NCBI GenBank assembly: GCA_045540015.1
Contig: JAZQGP010000014.1
Location: forward strand, 3,633-67,632
DNA: 64,000 nt
Direction: 5' to 3'
Origin: UMGS1387 sp045540015
GTDB taxonomy: Bacteria > Bacillota > Clostridia > Oscillospirales > CAG-382
Made by a program: the position numbers and the translations under genes
In this document: piece after piece, positions 52,473-59,981 of the stretch
How the letters are laid out: each line of letters starts with the position of its first letter
Position numbering within the stretch: position 1 is the stretch's first letter
The notes under the pieces: model-generated
Seen by the model: the letters and a program-made list of their open reading frames with translations, nothing else
What the model was told of the DNA's origin: nothing
Databases searched by the model: none

Positions 52473-53257
52473 TGGATATATATAATGTAAAAGGTAGAAT
52501 ATTTGATATACAAAAGTTTTCGGTTCATGATGGCCCGGGAATAAGGACAATTGTGTTTTTAAAGGGTTGTGCACTAAGGTGTAAATGGTGCTGTAATCCC
52601 GAATCACAATCTCATGACATAGAGAACATGAGCACACCGGACGGTAACAAAACCGTAGGCAAAGATGTGACAGTCGGCGAGGTAATTACAGATATTCTAA
52701 AAGACCGCCCCTACTTTCGCCGTTCGGGCGGAGGGATAACACTTTCCGGAGGCGAAACCTTGCTTCAAAGCGAATTTGCACTTGCACTCTTTAAAGCAGC
52801 AAAGGAAAACGGCATCAGCACTGCCATAGAATCAACCGGCTTTGCCAAATACGAAATTATAGAAAAGCTATTGCCCTATATAGATGTGTTTTTGATGGAT
52901 ATAAAGCACACAAACTCCCAAAAGCACAGAGAGTTTACCACTCAGCCAAATGAGCTGATACTGGAAAACGCCCGGAAAATTGCCAAAAATGCAAATGAGC
53001 TTATAATAAGAGTTCCCGTAATACCCACATTTAACGACACTGTCGAGGAGATAACGGATATAGCTGAGTTTACAAAGAGTCTTGGAAGCGTAAATGAGCT
53101 TCATCTGCTCCCTTACCACAGACTCGGCGAGGACAAATACACCTACCTCGGCAGAAATTATGAATTAAGGCATATAACTACACCCTCGGACGATACGATG
53201 CAAAAACTTAAAAATGCGGTTGAAAGCTGCGGACTTAAGTGTCAAATCGGCGGCTGA
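52472..53257 (+). CDS. Glycyl radical enzyme activase (radical SAM), short form
   Basis: Installs the glycyl radical on the dehydratase. 261 residues. Radical SAM cluster motif Cys33-x3-Cys37-x2-Cys40 (GCALRCKWC) and the SAM-binding TLSGGE segment. The ferredoxin-like insertion with two extra Cys-rich clusters found in most diol-dehydratase activases (about 300 residues) is missing. The region after CNPESQ is a short loop leading straight to GKDVTVGEV. In this it resembles pyruvate formate-lyase activase. Start codon overlaps the dehydratase stop (TGATG). Confidence 0.92.
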   Translation: MDIYNVKGRIFDIQKFSVHDGPGIRTIVFLKGCALRCKWCCNPESQSHDIENMSTPDGNKTVGKDVTVGEVITDILKDRPYFRRSGGGITLSGGETLLQSEFALALFKAAKENGISTAIESTGFAKYEIIEKLLPYIDVFLMDIKHTNSQKHREFTTQPNELILENARKIAKNANELIIRVPVIPTFNDTVEEITDIAEFTKSLGSVNELHLLPYHRLGEDKYTYLGRNYELRHITTPSDDTMQKLKNAVESCGLKCQIGG

Positions 53258-53271
53258 AGAAAGGAAATAAA

Positions 53272-53640
53272 ATGGACAGACTATCACTTCAGGACAAAAT
53301 GAGAATAGTTCAGGAAATAGTACCGGGCAAGCAGATAACACTGATGCACATAATTGCAAATCCCGACGATGTACTCTACCAAAAGCTCGGTCTAGACACC
53401 TCGGAGGACTATAACAAAGGTGCTATCGGCGTAATGACGGTATCGCCGAGCGAAACAGTAATAATCGCAGGTGATATCGCAATAAAGGCATCGGGTGCAG
53501 AAATTGGTTTTGTAGACAGATTCAGCGGCACCCTCATAATAACAGGTACGGTATCATCTGTTCAGGCGGCATTTGACGCTGTGAGGGATTACACTCAAAA
53601 CACCCTTGGCTACGAAGTGTGCGCCGTGACAAAGACATGA
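53272..53640 (+). CDS. Microcompartment shell protein, EutS/PduU type
   Basis: 122 residues, circularly permuted BMC domain: N-terminal strand region LQDKMRIVQEIVPGKQITLMH, central KGAIGVMTVSPSETVIIAGDIA and C-terminal GTVSSVQAAFDAVRDYTQNTLGYEVC. Hexamers of this type form bent or edge facets of the shell. GAAGGAAATAAA precedes the ATG, 14 nt after the activase. Confidence 0.92.
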   Translation: MDRLSLQDKMRIVQEIVPGKQITLMHIIANPDDVLYQKLGLDTSEDYNKGAIGVMTVSPSETVIIAGDIAIKASGAEIGFVDRFSGTLIITGTVSSVQAAFDAVRDYTQNTLGYEVCAVTKT

Positions 53641-54074
53641 TTAAGAAAAAACGCCTGATGCTCATAGGCAGAAGCGAAGCCGGCAAGACCACTCTTACAC
53701 AGGCACTTCGCCAAAGACCCATTGAGTACGAAAAAACCCAGTCTGTAAGCATGGATGAGCTTCTTATAGATACACCGGGTGAATACATACAAACCAAAAA
53801 CTTTGGAACTGCACTTGCAATTTACTCATACGAGGCAGATGTTATAGGGCTATTGCTTAGTGCTACCGAGGATTATTCTCTGTACAGCCCCAACATAACC
53901 TGCATGACTACCAAAGAAGTAATCGGCATCATAACAAAGATAGACCACAAAAACGCAAATATTCAAAACGCAGAAAAGTGGTTAAAACTTGCCGGATGCA
54001 AAAAAATCTTTAGGGTAAACTCGCTTGCAAGCCAAGGCATTGACGAAATTAAAGCACATTTGGGTTGGATTTAA
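53637..54074 (+). CDS. EutP/PduV-like GTPase
   Basis: 145 residues. P-loop LIGRSEAGKTTLTQAL (about 8-23), DTPGEY, and TKID base-recognition motif. PduV/EutP proteins are thought to position or act on microcompartments. The start overlaps the EutS-type gene stop by 4 nt (ATGA). A 118-nt gap with a new promoter follows. Confidence 0.9.
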   Translation: MIKKKRLMLIGRSEAGKTTLTQALRQRPIEYEKTQSVSMDELLIDTPGEYIQTKNFGTALAIYSYEADVIGLLLSATEDYSLYSPNITCMTTKEVIGIITKIDHKNANIQNAEKWLKLAGCKKIFRVNSLASQGIDEIKAHLGWI

Positions 54075-54124
54075 TTAAAACCAACAAAAACAAAGATAAA
54101 AAGTAAAAAAACCACATTTTTGTA

Positions 54125-54153
54125 TTGACACTTTGTGTCGTATATGATATTAT
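54125..54153 (+). promoter_or_regulatory. Second promoter inside the microcompartment locus
   Basis: TTGACA (54125-54130), 17-nt spacer, TATTAT (54148-54153). The palindrome GACAC-TTT-GTGTC (54127-54139) overlaps the -35 and could be an operator. The 12-mer AAAAAACCACAT upstream is shared with the first promoter of the locus. Confidence 0.75.
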
Positions 54154-54192
54154 TACAATATAGGTTAAAATTTTTTATAAGGAGATATAGAT

Positions 54193-54999
54193 ATGGTAAA
54201 CGAATACGAAATCAAAAAACAAATCTGTGAAATCGGTAAAAGAATTTACGACAGAGGAATGGTTGCTTCCAACGACGGTAACATCTCCGTTAAAATCGGC
54301 GAAAACGAATTTCTCTGTACACCCACAGGCGTAAGTAAGGGCTTTATGACACCGGACTACATCTGCAAGGTAGACGGCGAAGGCAAGGTAATCTCCGCAA
54401 ACGGTAACTTCCGTCCTTCTTCCGAAATCAAGATGCACATGAGAGTTTACAAGCAGAGACCCGATGTTAAGTCTGTTGTACACGCTCACCCGATTTATGC
54501 AACAAGCTTCGCTATTGCAGGCATTCCGCTTACTCAGCCCATCATGCCCGAAGCTGTTATTGCTCTCGGTTGCGTTCCGATTGCTGACTACGGTACACCC
54601 TCTACCGAAGAAATCCCCGATGCAGTAGAAAAGTACCTCCAGCACTTTGATGCGGTTCTTCTTGCTAACCACGGTGCTCTCTCCTTCTCGGACAGCCTTC
54701 TCTCGGCTTATCATAAGATGGAATCTCTTGAATTCTATGCACAGTTGCTCTATCATTCCAAGGTTCTCGGCGGACCCAAGGAGTTATCCAAGACACAGGT
54801 CAAGAGACTCTATGAAGTCAGAAAGGCTTTCGGCATGACCGGTAAGCACCCCGCTGATATCTGTCTCAATGCACACTCCGGCACACAGAACTGCCACAAC
54901 TGCAACATGGGCGTAGAAAAGAGCTGTGCTTCTTCTTCTGCTGATGCAGACCTTATCGCTGCTATAACCAAAAAGGTTATGGAAGAACTCGGCAAATAA
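54193..54999 (+). CDS. L-fuculose-phosphate aldolase (class II) with C-terminal encapsulation peptide
   Basis: Cleaves L-fuculose-1-phosphate (or L-rhamnulose-1-phosphate) to dihydroxyacetone phosphate and L-lactaldehyde. 268 residues, about 50 longer than FucA. Catalytic/Zn residues Glu79 (SSEIKMH), His97 and His99 (VHAHP), His160 (ANHGA). The extension has a Cys/His-containing linker (NCHNCNMGVEKSC) and ends in an amphipathic helix DADLIAAITKKVMEEL, a typical shell-targeting peptide. This places lactaldehyde production inside the compartment, as in GRM5 loci. Confidence 0.92.
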   Translation: MVNEYEIKKQICEIGKRIYDRGMVASNDGNISVKIGENEFLCTPTGVSKGFMTPDYICKVDGEGKVISANGNFRPSSEIKMHMRVYKQRPDVKSVVHAHPIYATSFAIAGIPLTQPIMPEAVIALGCVPIADYGTPSTEEIPDAVEKYLQHFDAVLLANHGALSFSDSLLSAYHKMESLEFYAQLLYHSKVLGGPKELSKTQVKRLYEVRKAFGMTGKHPADICLNAHSGTQNCHNCNMGVEKSCASSSADADLIAAITKKVMEELGK

Positions 55000-55014
55000 G
55001 CACGGGGTGACACT

Positions 55015-55518
55015 ATGGACGACAAAACACTAAATGATTTGGTCGATGCCGTTACAAAAAGTGTACTTAATATATCTGCTTTAGCAAAAAAAGATTATTC
55101 CAAAAGCTACATATCGCTTAATTTAGCGAAAAAGCTTGTAAAGAAAATCGAGGACGAAGCAGAAAGAATCGGTGTCAAAGCAGTGGTTGCAGTATCAAAT
55201 GCTGCCGCAAGACCCGTAATTATAGAATGTATGGATGACTCCTACATTGCAAGCTACGACATAGCACTAAACAAAGCCTATACATCGGTTGCACTAAAGA
55301 TGTCCACAAGCACTCTTAAGGGACTAACTAAGCCGGGCGATTCGCTCTATGGTATCCAGTATACAAATGACGGCAAAATCGTAATATTCGGCGGCGGAGA
55401 GCCTTTGATGCGAAATGGTGAAATAATCGGCGGTCTCGGTGTAAGCGGCGGAAGCGAGGAACAAGATACCTATCTTGCCAGGTTCGGTGCTGAGGTCTTT
55501 GGGGAGGAGTTATCATAA
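55015..55518 (+). CDS. GlcG/HbpS family protein (PduO C-terminal-like) with N-terminal targeting helix
   Basis: 167 residues. The N-terminal helix DDKTLNDLVDAVTKSVLNI looks like an encapsulation peptide. Residues about 30-165 form a GlcG/DUF336 domain (VKAVVAVSNAAARPVIIECMDDS; GGGEPLMRNGEIIGGLGVSGG). Relatives bind haem or cobalamin/flavin, and their role in microcompartments is not settled. 15 nt after the aldolase. GGGGAGGAG near its end serves the next frame. Confidence 0.85.
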   Translation: MDDKTLNDLVDAVTKSVLNISALAKKDYSKSYISLNLAKKLVKKIEDEAERIGVKAVVAVSNAAARPVIIECMDDSYIASYDIALNKAYTSVALKMSTSTLKGLTKPGDSLYGIQYTNDGKIVIFGGGEPLMRNGEIIGGLGVSGGSEEQDTYLARFGAEVFGEELS

Positions 55519-55877
55519 ATACTACATATAATGTTTCGGATAACCCTGACCTTTACGCCAGAACGCTTACAGCGGATATAAATTCAAACATCACAATCAC
55601 AGTTAGCCCGCTAGTAAAGGACGAATTTATATATCACCTTGTGGAAAACGGCGGCTATCTTGCTTCGGCAAAACAGCGTGATATGATGCTAAAGGCGGCA
55701 AAGACTACCAAAAGTTTAAAGGCTGTGTTGTACTCAATGGGTGCCATAACAGCTACAAACCACAAGTTTATAATCTACGAAGCAAACGCAGACGATGCCG
55801 TTTTAAATGCCAATTTACCATTTGGTGCAACAGGCATTGTGTGCGAAAACACAAATAACAATACAAGGAGAATAGCT
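55515..55877 (+). other. Open coding-like segment in frame with, and upstream of, the alcohol dehydrogenase; non-standard start
   Basis: From 55515 a frame of about 121 codons runs without a stop into the alcohol dehydrogenase ATG at 55878. The deduced sequence has ordinary protein composition (for example NITITVSPLVKDEF, LASAKQRDMMLKAAK, LNANLPFGATGIVC) but I do not recognise the family. A strong GGGGAGGAG is followed after 5 nt by ATA (55515), which overlaps the preceding TAA stop as ATAA. The only standard start is GTG at 55641. Possible readings: a fused N-terminal domain using ATA/ATC, a gene whose start and stop were both lost, or -1 frameshifting from the GlcG-like gene. Confidence 0.45.
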
Positions 55878-57080
55878 ATGGATGTAAATCAAGAGCAAAT
55901 TCAGGCTATTGTTCAGCAGATTTTAGCAGGTATGAACCAAGACTCACCTGCACCCAAGGCAAGCTTTAGCGGCGATATCCCCAAGACGAGCCGTGCGGCT
56001 ATGCTCACAAAGCTCGAAAACTACGAAATCAAAGAGTTCCCTATTCCGGAGCTTGGCGATGATGACATTTTAGTTAAAGTTGAGGGCTGCGGCATCTGCG
56101 GAACTGATGCTCACGAATTTAAACGCGACCCGTTTGGACTTATTCCGCTTGTACTCGGACACGAAGGAACAGGCGAAATAGTAAAAATGGGCAAAAATGT
56201 AACCAAAGACAGTGCAGGAAAGCCCCTTGCCGTAGGCGACAAGGTTGTAACCTGTATGATCTTTAAAGACAACCCCGATATTACCATGTTTGACTTAAAC
56301 AAGCAAAATGTCGGCGGTGCAGATGTATACGGACTTCTCCCCGATGACGATGTTCACTTAAACGGCTGGTTTGCCGACTACCTCGTTATAAGAGGCGGCT
56401 CTACCGTATTTAATGTAAGTGATTTAAGTCTCGACATGAGAATCTTAATTGAGCCATCGGCAGTATTGATTCACGCTGTGGAAAGAGCCAAAACAACAGG
56501 AATACTAAGATTCAATTCCCGTGTTGCGGTTCAGGGCTGCGGACCTATCGGTCTTATATGTATAGCTGTCCTTAGAACTATGGGTATTGAAAACATAGTT
56601 GCAATAGACGGTCAGGCTAAAAGACTTGAATTTGCAAAGGAGCTTGGTGCTACTGCAACTGTTAACTTTACTGAGTTCAAAGGTCAGGAGGCACTTGCAG
56701 AAGGTGTTAAAGAAGCACTCGGAGGCTATCTTGCAGACTTTGCGTTCCAGTGTACAGGCTCACCTGTTGCTCACAGCAACATCTACAAGTTCATACGCAA
56801 CGGCGGCGGACTTTGCGAGCTTGGATTCTTTATCAACGGCGGCGATGCTACCATCAATCCGCACTTTGATATATGTGCTAAGGAAATCACAACAGTAGGC
56901 TCATGGGTATACACCTTAAGAGACTACGCAACAACATTTGATTTCTTAAAGCGTGCTAAGGGAATCGGACTTCCGCTTGAGAAGCTCATAACACACAAAT
57001 TCCCACTTTCACAAATCAACGAAGCCCACAGAACCAACCTTGAGATGAAGGGGCTTAAAATAGCTATTATTAATGAATAA
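55878..57080 (+). CDS. Zinc-dependent alcohol dehydrogenase (MDR family) with N-terminal targeting helix
   Basis: 400 residues from the ATG at 55878, preceded by AAGGAG at 7 nt. The first helix DVNQEQIQAIVQQILAGMN is a probable encapsulation peptide. Catalytic Zn ligands in GCGICGTDAHEF and LGHEGTGE; the four-Cys structural zinc loop is absent. Rossmann motif VQGCGPIGLICIAV. It would recycle NADH by reducing propionaldehyde to propanol or lactaldehyde to propanediol. The frame continues upstream without a stop (see 55515-55877). Confidence 0.88.
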   Translation: MDVNQEQIQAIVQQILAGMNQDSPAPKASFSGDIPKTSRAAMLTKLENYEIKEFPIPELGDDDILVKVEGCGICGTDAHEFKRDPFGLIPLVLGHEGTGEIVKMGKNVTKDSAGKPLAVGDKVVTCMIFKDNPDITMFDLNKQNVGGADVYGLLPDDDVHLNGWFADYLVIRGGSTVFNVSDLSLDMRILIEPSAVLIHAVERAKTTGILRFNSRVAVQGCGPIGLICIAVLRTMGIENIVAIDGQAKRLEFAKELGATATVNFTEFKGQEALAEGVKEALGGYLADFAFQCTGSPVAHSNIYKFIRNGGGLCELGFFINGGDATINPHFDICAKEITTVGSWVYTLRDYATTFDFLKRAKGIGLPLEKLITHKFPLSQINEAHRTNLEMKGLKIAIINE

Positions 57081-57099
57081 ATTTTAGGAGGATATAACA

Positions 57100-57375
57100 A
57101 TGGCAAAAGAAGCATTAGGAATGATTGAAACTAGAGGTTTAACAGCAGCAGTTGAGGCAGCAGACGCAATGGTTAAGGCAGCAGAGGTATCTCTCGTAGG
57201 TACTGAAAAAATCGGTTCCGGTCTTGTAACCGTAATGGTTAGAGGCGATGTAGGAGCTGTTAAGGCTGCAACAGAAGCAGGTGCTGCAACAGCATCAAGA
57301 CTTGGAGAACTCATCGCAGTTCATGTAATTCCCAGACCCCATGACGATGTAGAAAAGATTCTCCCCAAATTCTAA
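57100..57375 (+). CDS. Microcompartment shell protein BMC-H (PduA/EutM type) 1
   Basis: 91 residues, one BMC domain: LGMIETRGLTAAVEAADAMVKAAEV, IGSGLVTVMVRGDVGAVKAA and HVIPRPHDDVEKILP. Forms hexameric tiles of the shell facets. AGGAGG precedes the ATG. Very similar to the next gene, a tandem duplicate. Confidence 0.95.
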   Translation: MAKEALGMIETRGLTAAVEAADAMVKAAEVSLVGTEKIGSGLVTVMVRGDVGAVKAATEAGAATASRLGELIAVHVIPRPHDDVEKILPKF

Positions 57376-57393
57376 TTAAAGGCGGAATACAAA

Positions 57394-57747
57394 ATGGCTA
57401 CATCAAAAACCACGAAAAAAACCACTAAGACAGCAGAAGTTGTCAATACCGTTAAGGAGGAAAAGAAAATGTCATTAGAAGCATTAGGTATTATTGAAAC
57501 AAGAGGTTTAGTTGCTGCAATCGAAGCTGCAGACGCTATGCTCAAGGCTGCAAATGTTCAGCTCGTAGGCACAGAAAAGATCGGTTCCGGTCTTGTGAGC
57601 GTTATGGTAAGAGGCGATGTAGGTGCTGTTAAATCTGCAGTAGAAGCAGGTCAGTCAAATGCATCAAGACTTGGCGAAATCATCGCAACTCATGTAATCC
57701 CCAGACCTCACGGAGATGTTGAAAAGATTATTCCTACACTTAAATAA
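57394..57747 (+). CDS. Microcompartment shell protein BMC-H 2, with a possible Lys/Thr-rich N-terminal extension
   Basis: 117 residues from the ATG at 57394, or 92 from an internal ATG at 57469. The longer form carries a basic 25-residue tail (TSKTTKKTTKTAEVVNTVKE). Both starts have a ribosome binding site: AAGGCGG before the first, and a perfect AAGGAGG before the internal one, encoded by the tail itself. The domain is nearly identical to the previous BMC-H. Two products from one gene are possible. Confidence 0.93.
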   Translation: MATSKTTKKTTKTAEVVNTVKEEKKMSLEALGIIETRGLVAAIEAADAMLKAANVQLVGTEKIGSGLVSVMVRGDVGAVKSAVEAGQSNASRLGEIIATHVIPRPHGDVEKIIPTLK

Positions 57748-57785
57748 TCCCACCCCCTACATTAATCTTAATACGAGGTGATATT

Positions 57786-58049
57786 GTGATTATCGGTAAA
57801 GTAGTAGGAAGCGTCGTATCAACAAGAAAAAATGAAAATCTGGTCGGAAGTAAATTTATGGTGATTGAGCCTTGCAAAGGCATGGCTCAGTCACGATTTG
57901 TAGCTGTGGACAATGTTGGTGCAGGTATTGGCGAAATTGTTCTCGTAGCTACCGGAAGTGCCGCAAGAATCGGCTGCAACATGGAGAACTCTCCTATCGA
58001 CGCCGCAATAGTCGGCATTGTGGATTCCGGCACAGAATTGGAGTTTTGA
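57786..58049 (+). CDS. Microcompartment vertex protein BMC-P (EutN/CcmL/PduN type)
   Basis: 87 residues, pentamer that caps shell vertices. IIGKVVGSVVSTRKNENLVGSK opening, GAGIGEIVLVATGSAAR, and IDAAIVGIVDS. The start is GTG at 57786, with GAGGTG 5 nt upstream. Only one BMC-P gene is present in the window. Confidence 0.94.
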   Translation: MIIGKVVGSVVSTRKNENLVGSKFMVIEPCKGMAQSRFVAVDNVGAGIGEIVLVATGSAARIGCNMENSPIDAAIVGIVDSGTELEF

Positions 58050-58055
58050 TTTTAA

Positions 58056-59384
58056 ATGGATATAGCTATCTTAAAAGACATCATACAAAATGCAGGTATT
58101 GCCGGTGCCGGTGGTGCCGGCTTCCCAGCATATGCAAAACTTAATACAAACGCAGAAGTTGTTATATTAAACTGTGCAGAATGCGAACCTCTTATCAAGG
58201 TTCACCGCCAGCTCCTTGCAAACTACTCCGAAGAGATAATAAGCACCATGTCTTTAATAGCAAAGACTCTCGGTGCCAGAGAGTTTGTCGTAGGCATAAA
58301 GGAAGAATACGAGGAAGCATTAACCGCAGTTAGGTCTGAAATCAAGGACATTAAAAACGGAAGAATACATCTGTTAAAGGAAGTGTATCCCTCGGGCGAC
58401 GAAGTGATTCTTACCTATGATGTTACAGAAAAAATCGTTCCACCAGGTGCGATTCCGATTGATGTAGGCGTTATCGTATACAATGTTGAGACTGTTTTAA
58501 ACATCTATAACGCCGTTAAACTAAACAAAAATGTAACACATAAGTATGTAACCGTAGCAGGCGAAGTTAAGAGTCCTAAAACTTTCAAGGTTCCCATAGG
58601 AACTAAGTTTTCGCAGCTTATAGAAATGTGCGGGGGGAAAACAGCCCAAAGCACTGCCCTTATTCAAGGCGGTCCAATGACCGGCAGAAATGCGTGCGAA
58701 AACGATACTGTTACCAAAACAACAAACGCTCTACTGGTACTGCCCAAGGAGCATTACCTTATAAGCAAACGAAATCAGAAAATAACAATGAGTGTAAAAA
58801 GAGCACTAAGTGCTTGCTGCCAGTGCAAAACCTGTACTGAAATGTGCCCCAGAAATCTCTTGGGGCACCCCATTAATCCGAGTGACTTTATGAGGTCGCT
58901 CACTTCCAATGTAGCACATACAGATACACTTTTAAATACGCAATACTGCTCACAGTGCGGACTGTGCGAGATGTATGCGTGTCCGCAAGGCTTAAGCCCT
59001 GCCACACTCATTGGCATATATAAATCCAAGCTTAAGAAAAACGGCATTAAACCCGAAAAGCTTAAAGCACCCCAAAGTTCTAAAGAAGAAAGAAATTACA
59101 GACAAATCCCAATGTCAAGATTAATACGCAGATTGGATATATTAAAGTACAATGTACCCGCTCCCCTCTGCGATAACAGCATAGAGACAAAAAGAGTAAA
59201 GATTTCTCTGTCACAGTCAATTGGTGCTCCCGCTGTACCTTGTGTTAAAGTAAACGACACGGTTGCCGTAGGAGACAAAATTGCCGATGCAAAAGAAAAC
59301 TCCCTGTCTCTGCCACTGCACAGCTCTATAAACGGAACTGTAACCGATATCACAGACAAATACATAACGATATCGGCAAAATAA
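58056..59384 (+). CDS. PduS-like RnfC-family electron transfer protein
   Basis: 442 residues. NADH/flavin-binding N-terminal part with GAGGAGFPAYAK (about 17-28), an SLBB domain (about 165-215), and two [4Fe-4S] motifs, CCQCKTCTEMCP (about 249-260) and CSQCGLCEMYACP (about 290-302). It shuttles electrons through or at the shell, perhaps to the Cys38 cluster of the PduT-like protein encoded next. Starts 7 nt after the BMC-P gene. Confidence 0.92.
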   Translation: MDIAILKDIIQNAGIAGAGGAGFPAYAKLNTNAEVVILNCAECEPLIKVHRQLLANYSEEIISTMSLIAKTLGAREFVVGIKEEYEEALTAVRSEIKDIKNGRIHLLKEVYPSGDEVILTYDVTEKIVPPGAIPIDVGVIVYNVETVLNIYNAVKLNKNVTHKYVTVAGEVKSPKTFKVPIGTKFSQLIEMCGGKTAQSTALIQGGPMTGRNACENDTVTKTTNALLVLPKEHYLISKRNQKITMSVKRALSACCQCKTCTEMCPRNLLGHPINPSDFMRSLTSNVAHTDTLLNTQYCSQCGLCEMYACPQGLSPATLIGIYKSKLKKNGIKPEKLKAPQSSKEERNYRQIPMSRLIRRLDILKYNVPAPLCDNSIETKRVKISLSQSIGAPAVPCVKVNDTVAVGDKIADAKENSLSLPLHSSINGTVTDITDKYITISAK

Positions 59385-59406
59385 GCATTTGAAAGGAAAG
59401 ACTTCC

Positions 59407-59955
59407 ATGGCAAAAGCATTAGGAATGGTTGAATACTTTAATGTAACTACCGGTGTACAAGCCGCCGACATAATGGCAAAAACTGCCGATGTGGAAATAA
59501 TCGAAGCAATGACGGTGTGCCCCGGCAAATACATAGTTATAATATCGGGCGAGCTAAGTGCCGTTAAAGCCTCGGTAGAAGCCTCCAAAGAGAGATTCCC
59601 CCAAAAGCTTGTAGACAGCTTTGTGCTCGGAAATCCTCACGAGGACATATTCCCCGCTATATACGCATCTACCGACCCAGGCGAGGTATCTGCACTTGGT
59701 GTTTTGGAAACCTTCTCGGTGGCATCTGCGATAGTTGCGGCAGACATCGCCGCCAAGACGGCAATAGTTAAGCTCATAGAGCTCCGCCTTGCCAAGGGTA
59801 TGAGTGGAAAGTCGTATCTTTTCCTTACAGGTGAGGTAGCGGCTGTAACTGCCGCTATCGAAAAAGCAAGAGAAAGCATCAAGGACGAGGGTATGTACTT
59901 AGACAGTGCCGTTATACCCCGCCCTGATAAGAATCTTTGGAAATCAATACTTTAA
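59407..59955 (+). CDS. Tandem-domain shell protein BMC-T, PduT-like
   Basis: 182 residues with two BMC domains (about 1-90 and 95-182). Cys38 in TVCPGKY lies at the same position and motif as the cysteine of Salmonella PduT, which binds a [4Fe-4S] cluster at the trimer pore. The C-terminal VIPRPDKNLWKSIL also matches PduT. Start at 59407 with AAAGGAAAG upstream; the frame is open 6 codons further. Adjacent to the PduS-like gene, consistent with an electron conduit across the shell. Confidence 0.92.
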   Translation: MAKALGMVEYFNVTTGVQAADIMAKTADVEIIEAMTVCPGKYIVIISGELSAVKASVEASKERFPQKLVDSFVLGNPHEDIFPAIYASTDPGEVSALGVLETFSVASAIVAADIAAKTAIVKLIELRLAKGMSGKSYLFLTGEVAAVTAAIEKARESIKDEGMYLDSAVIPRPDKNLWKSIL

Positions 59956-59981
59956 AATACACGACGAAAGGCCTTGATAAA

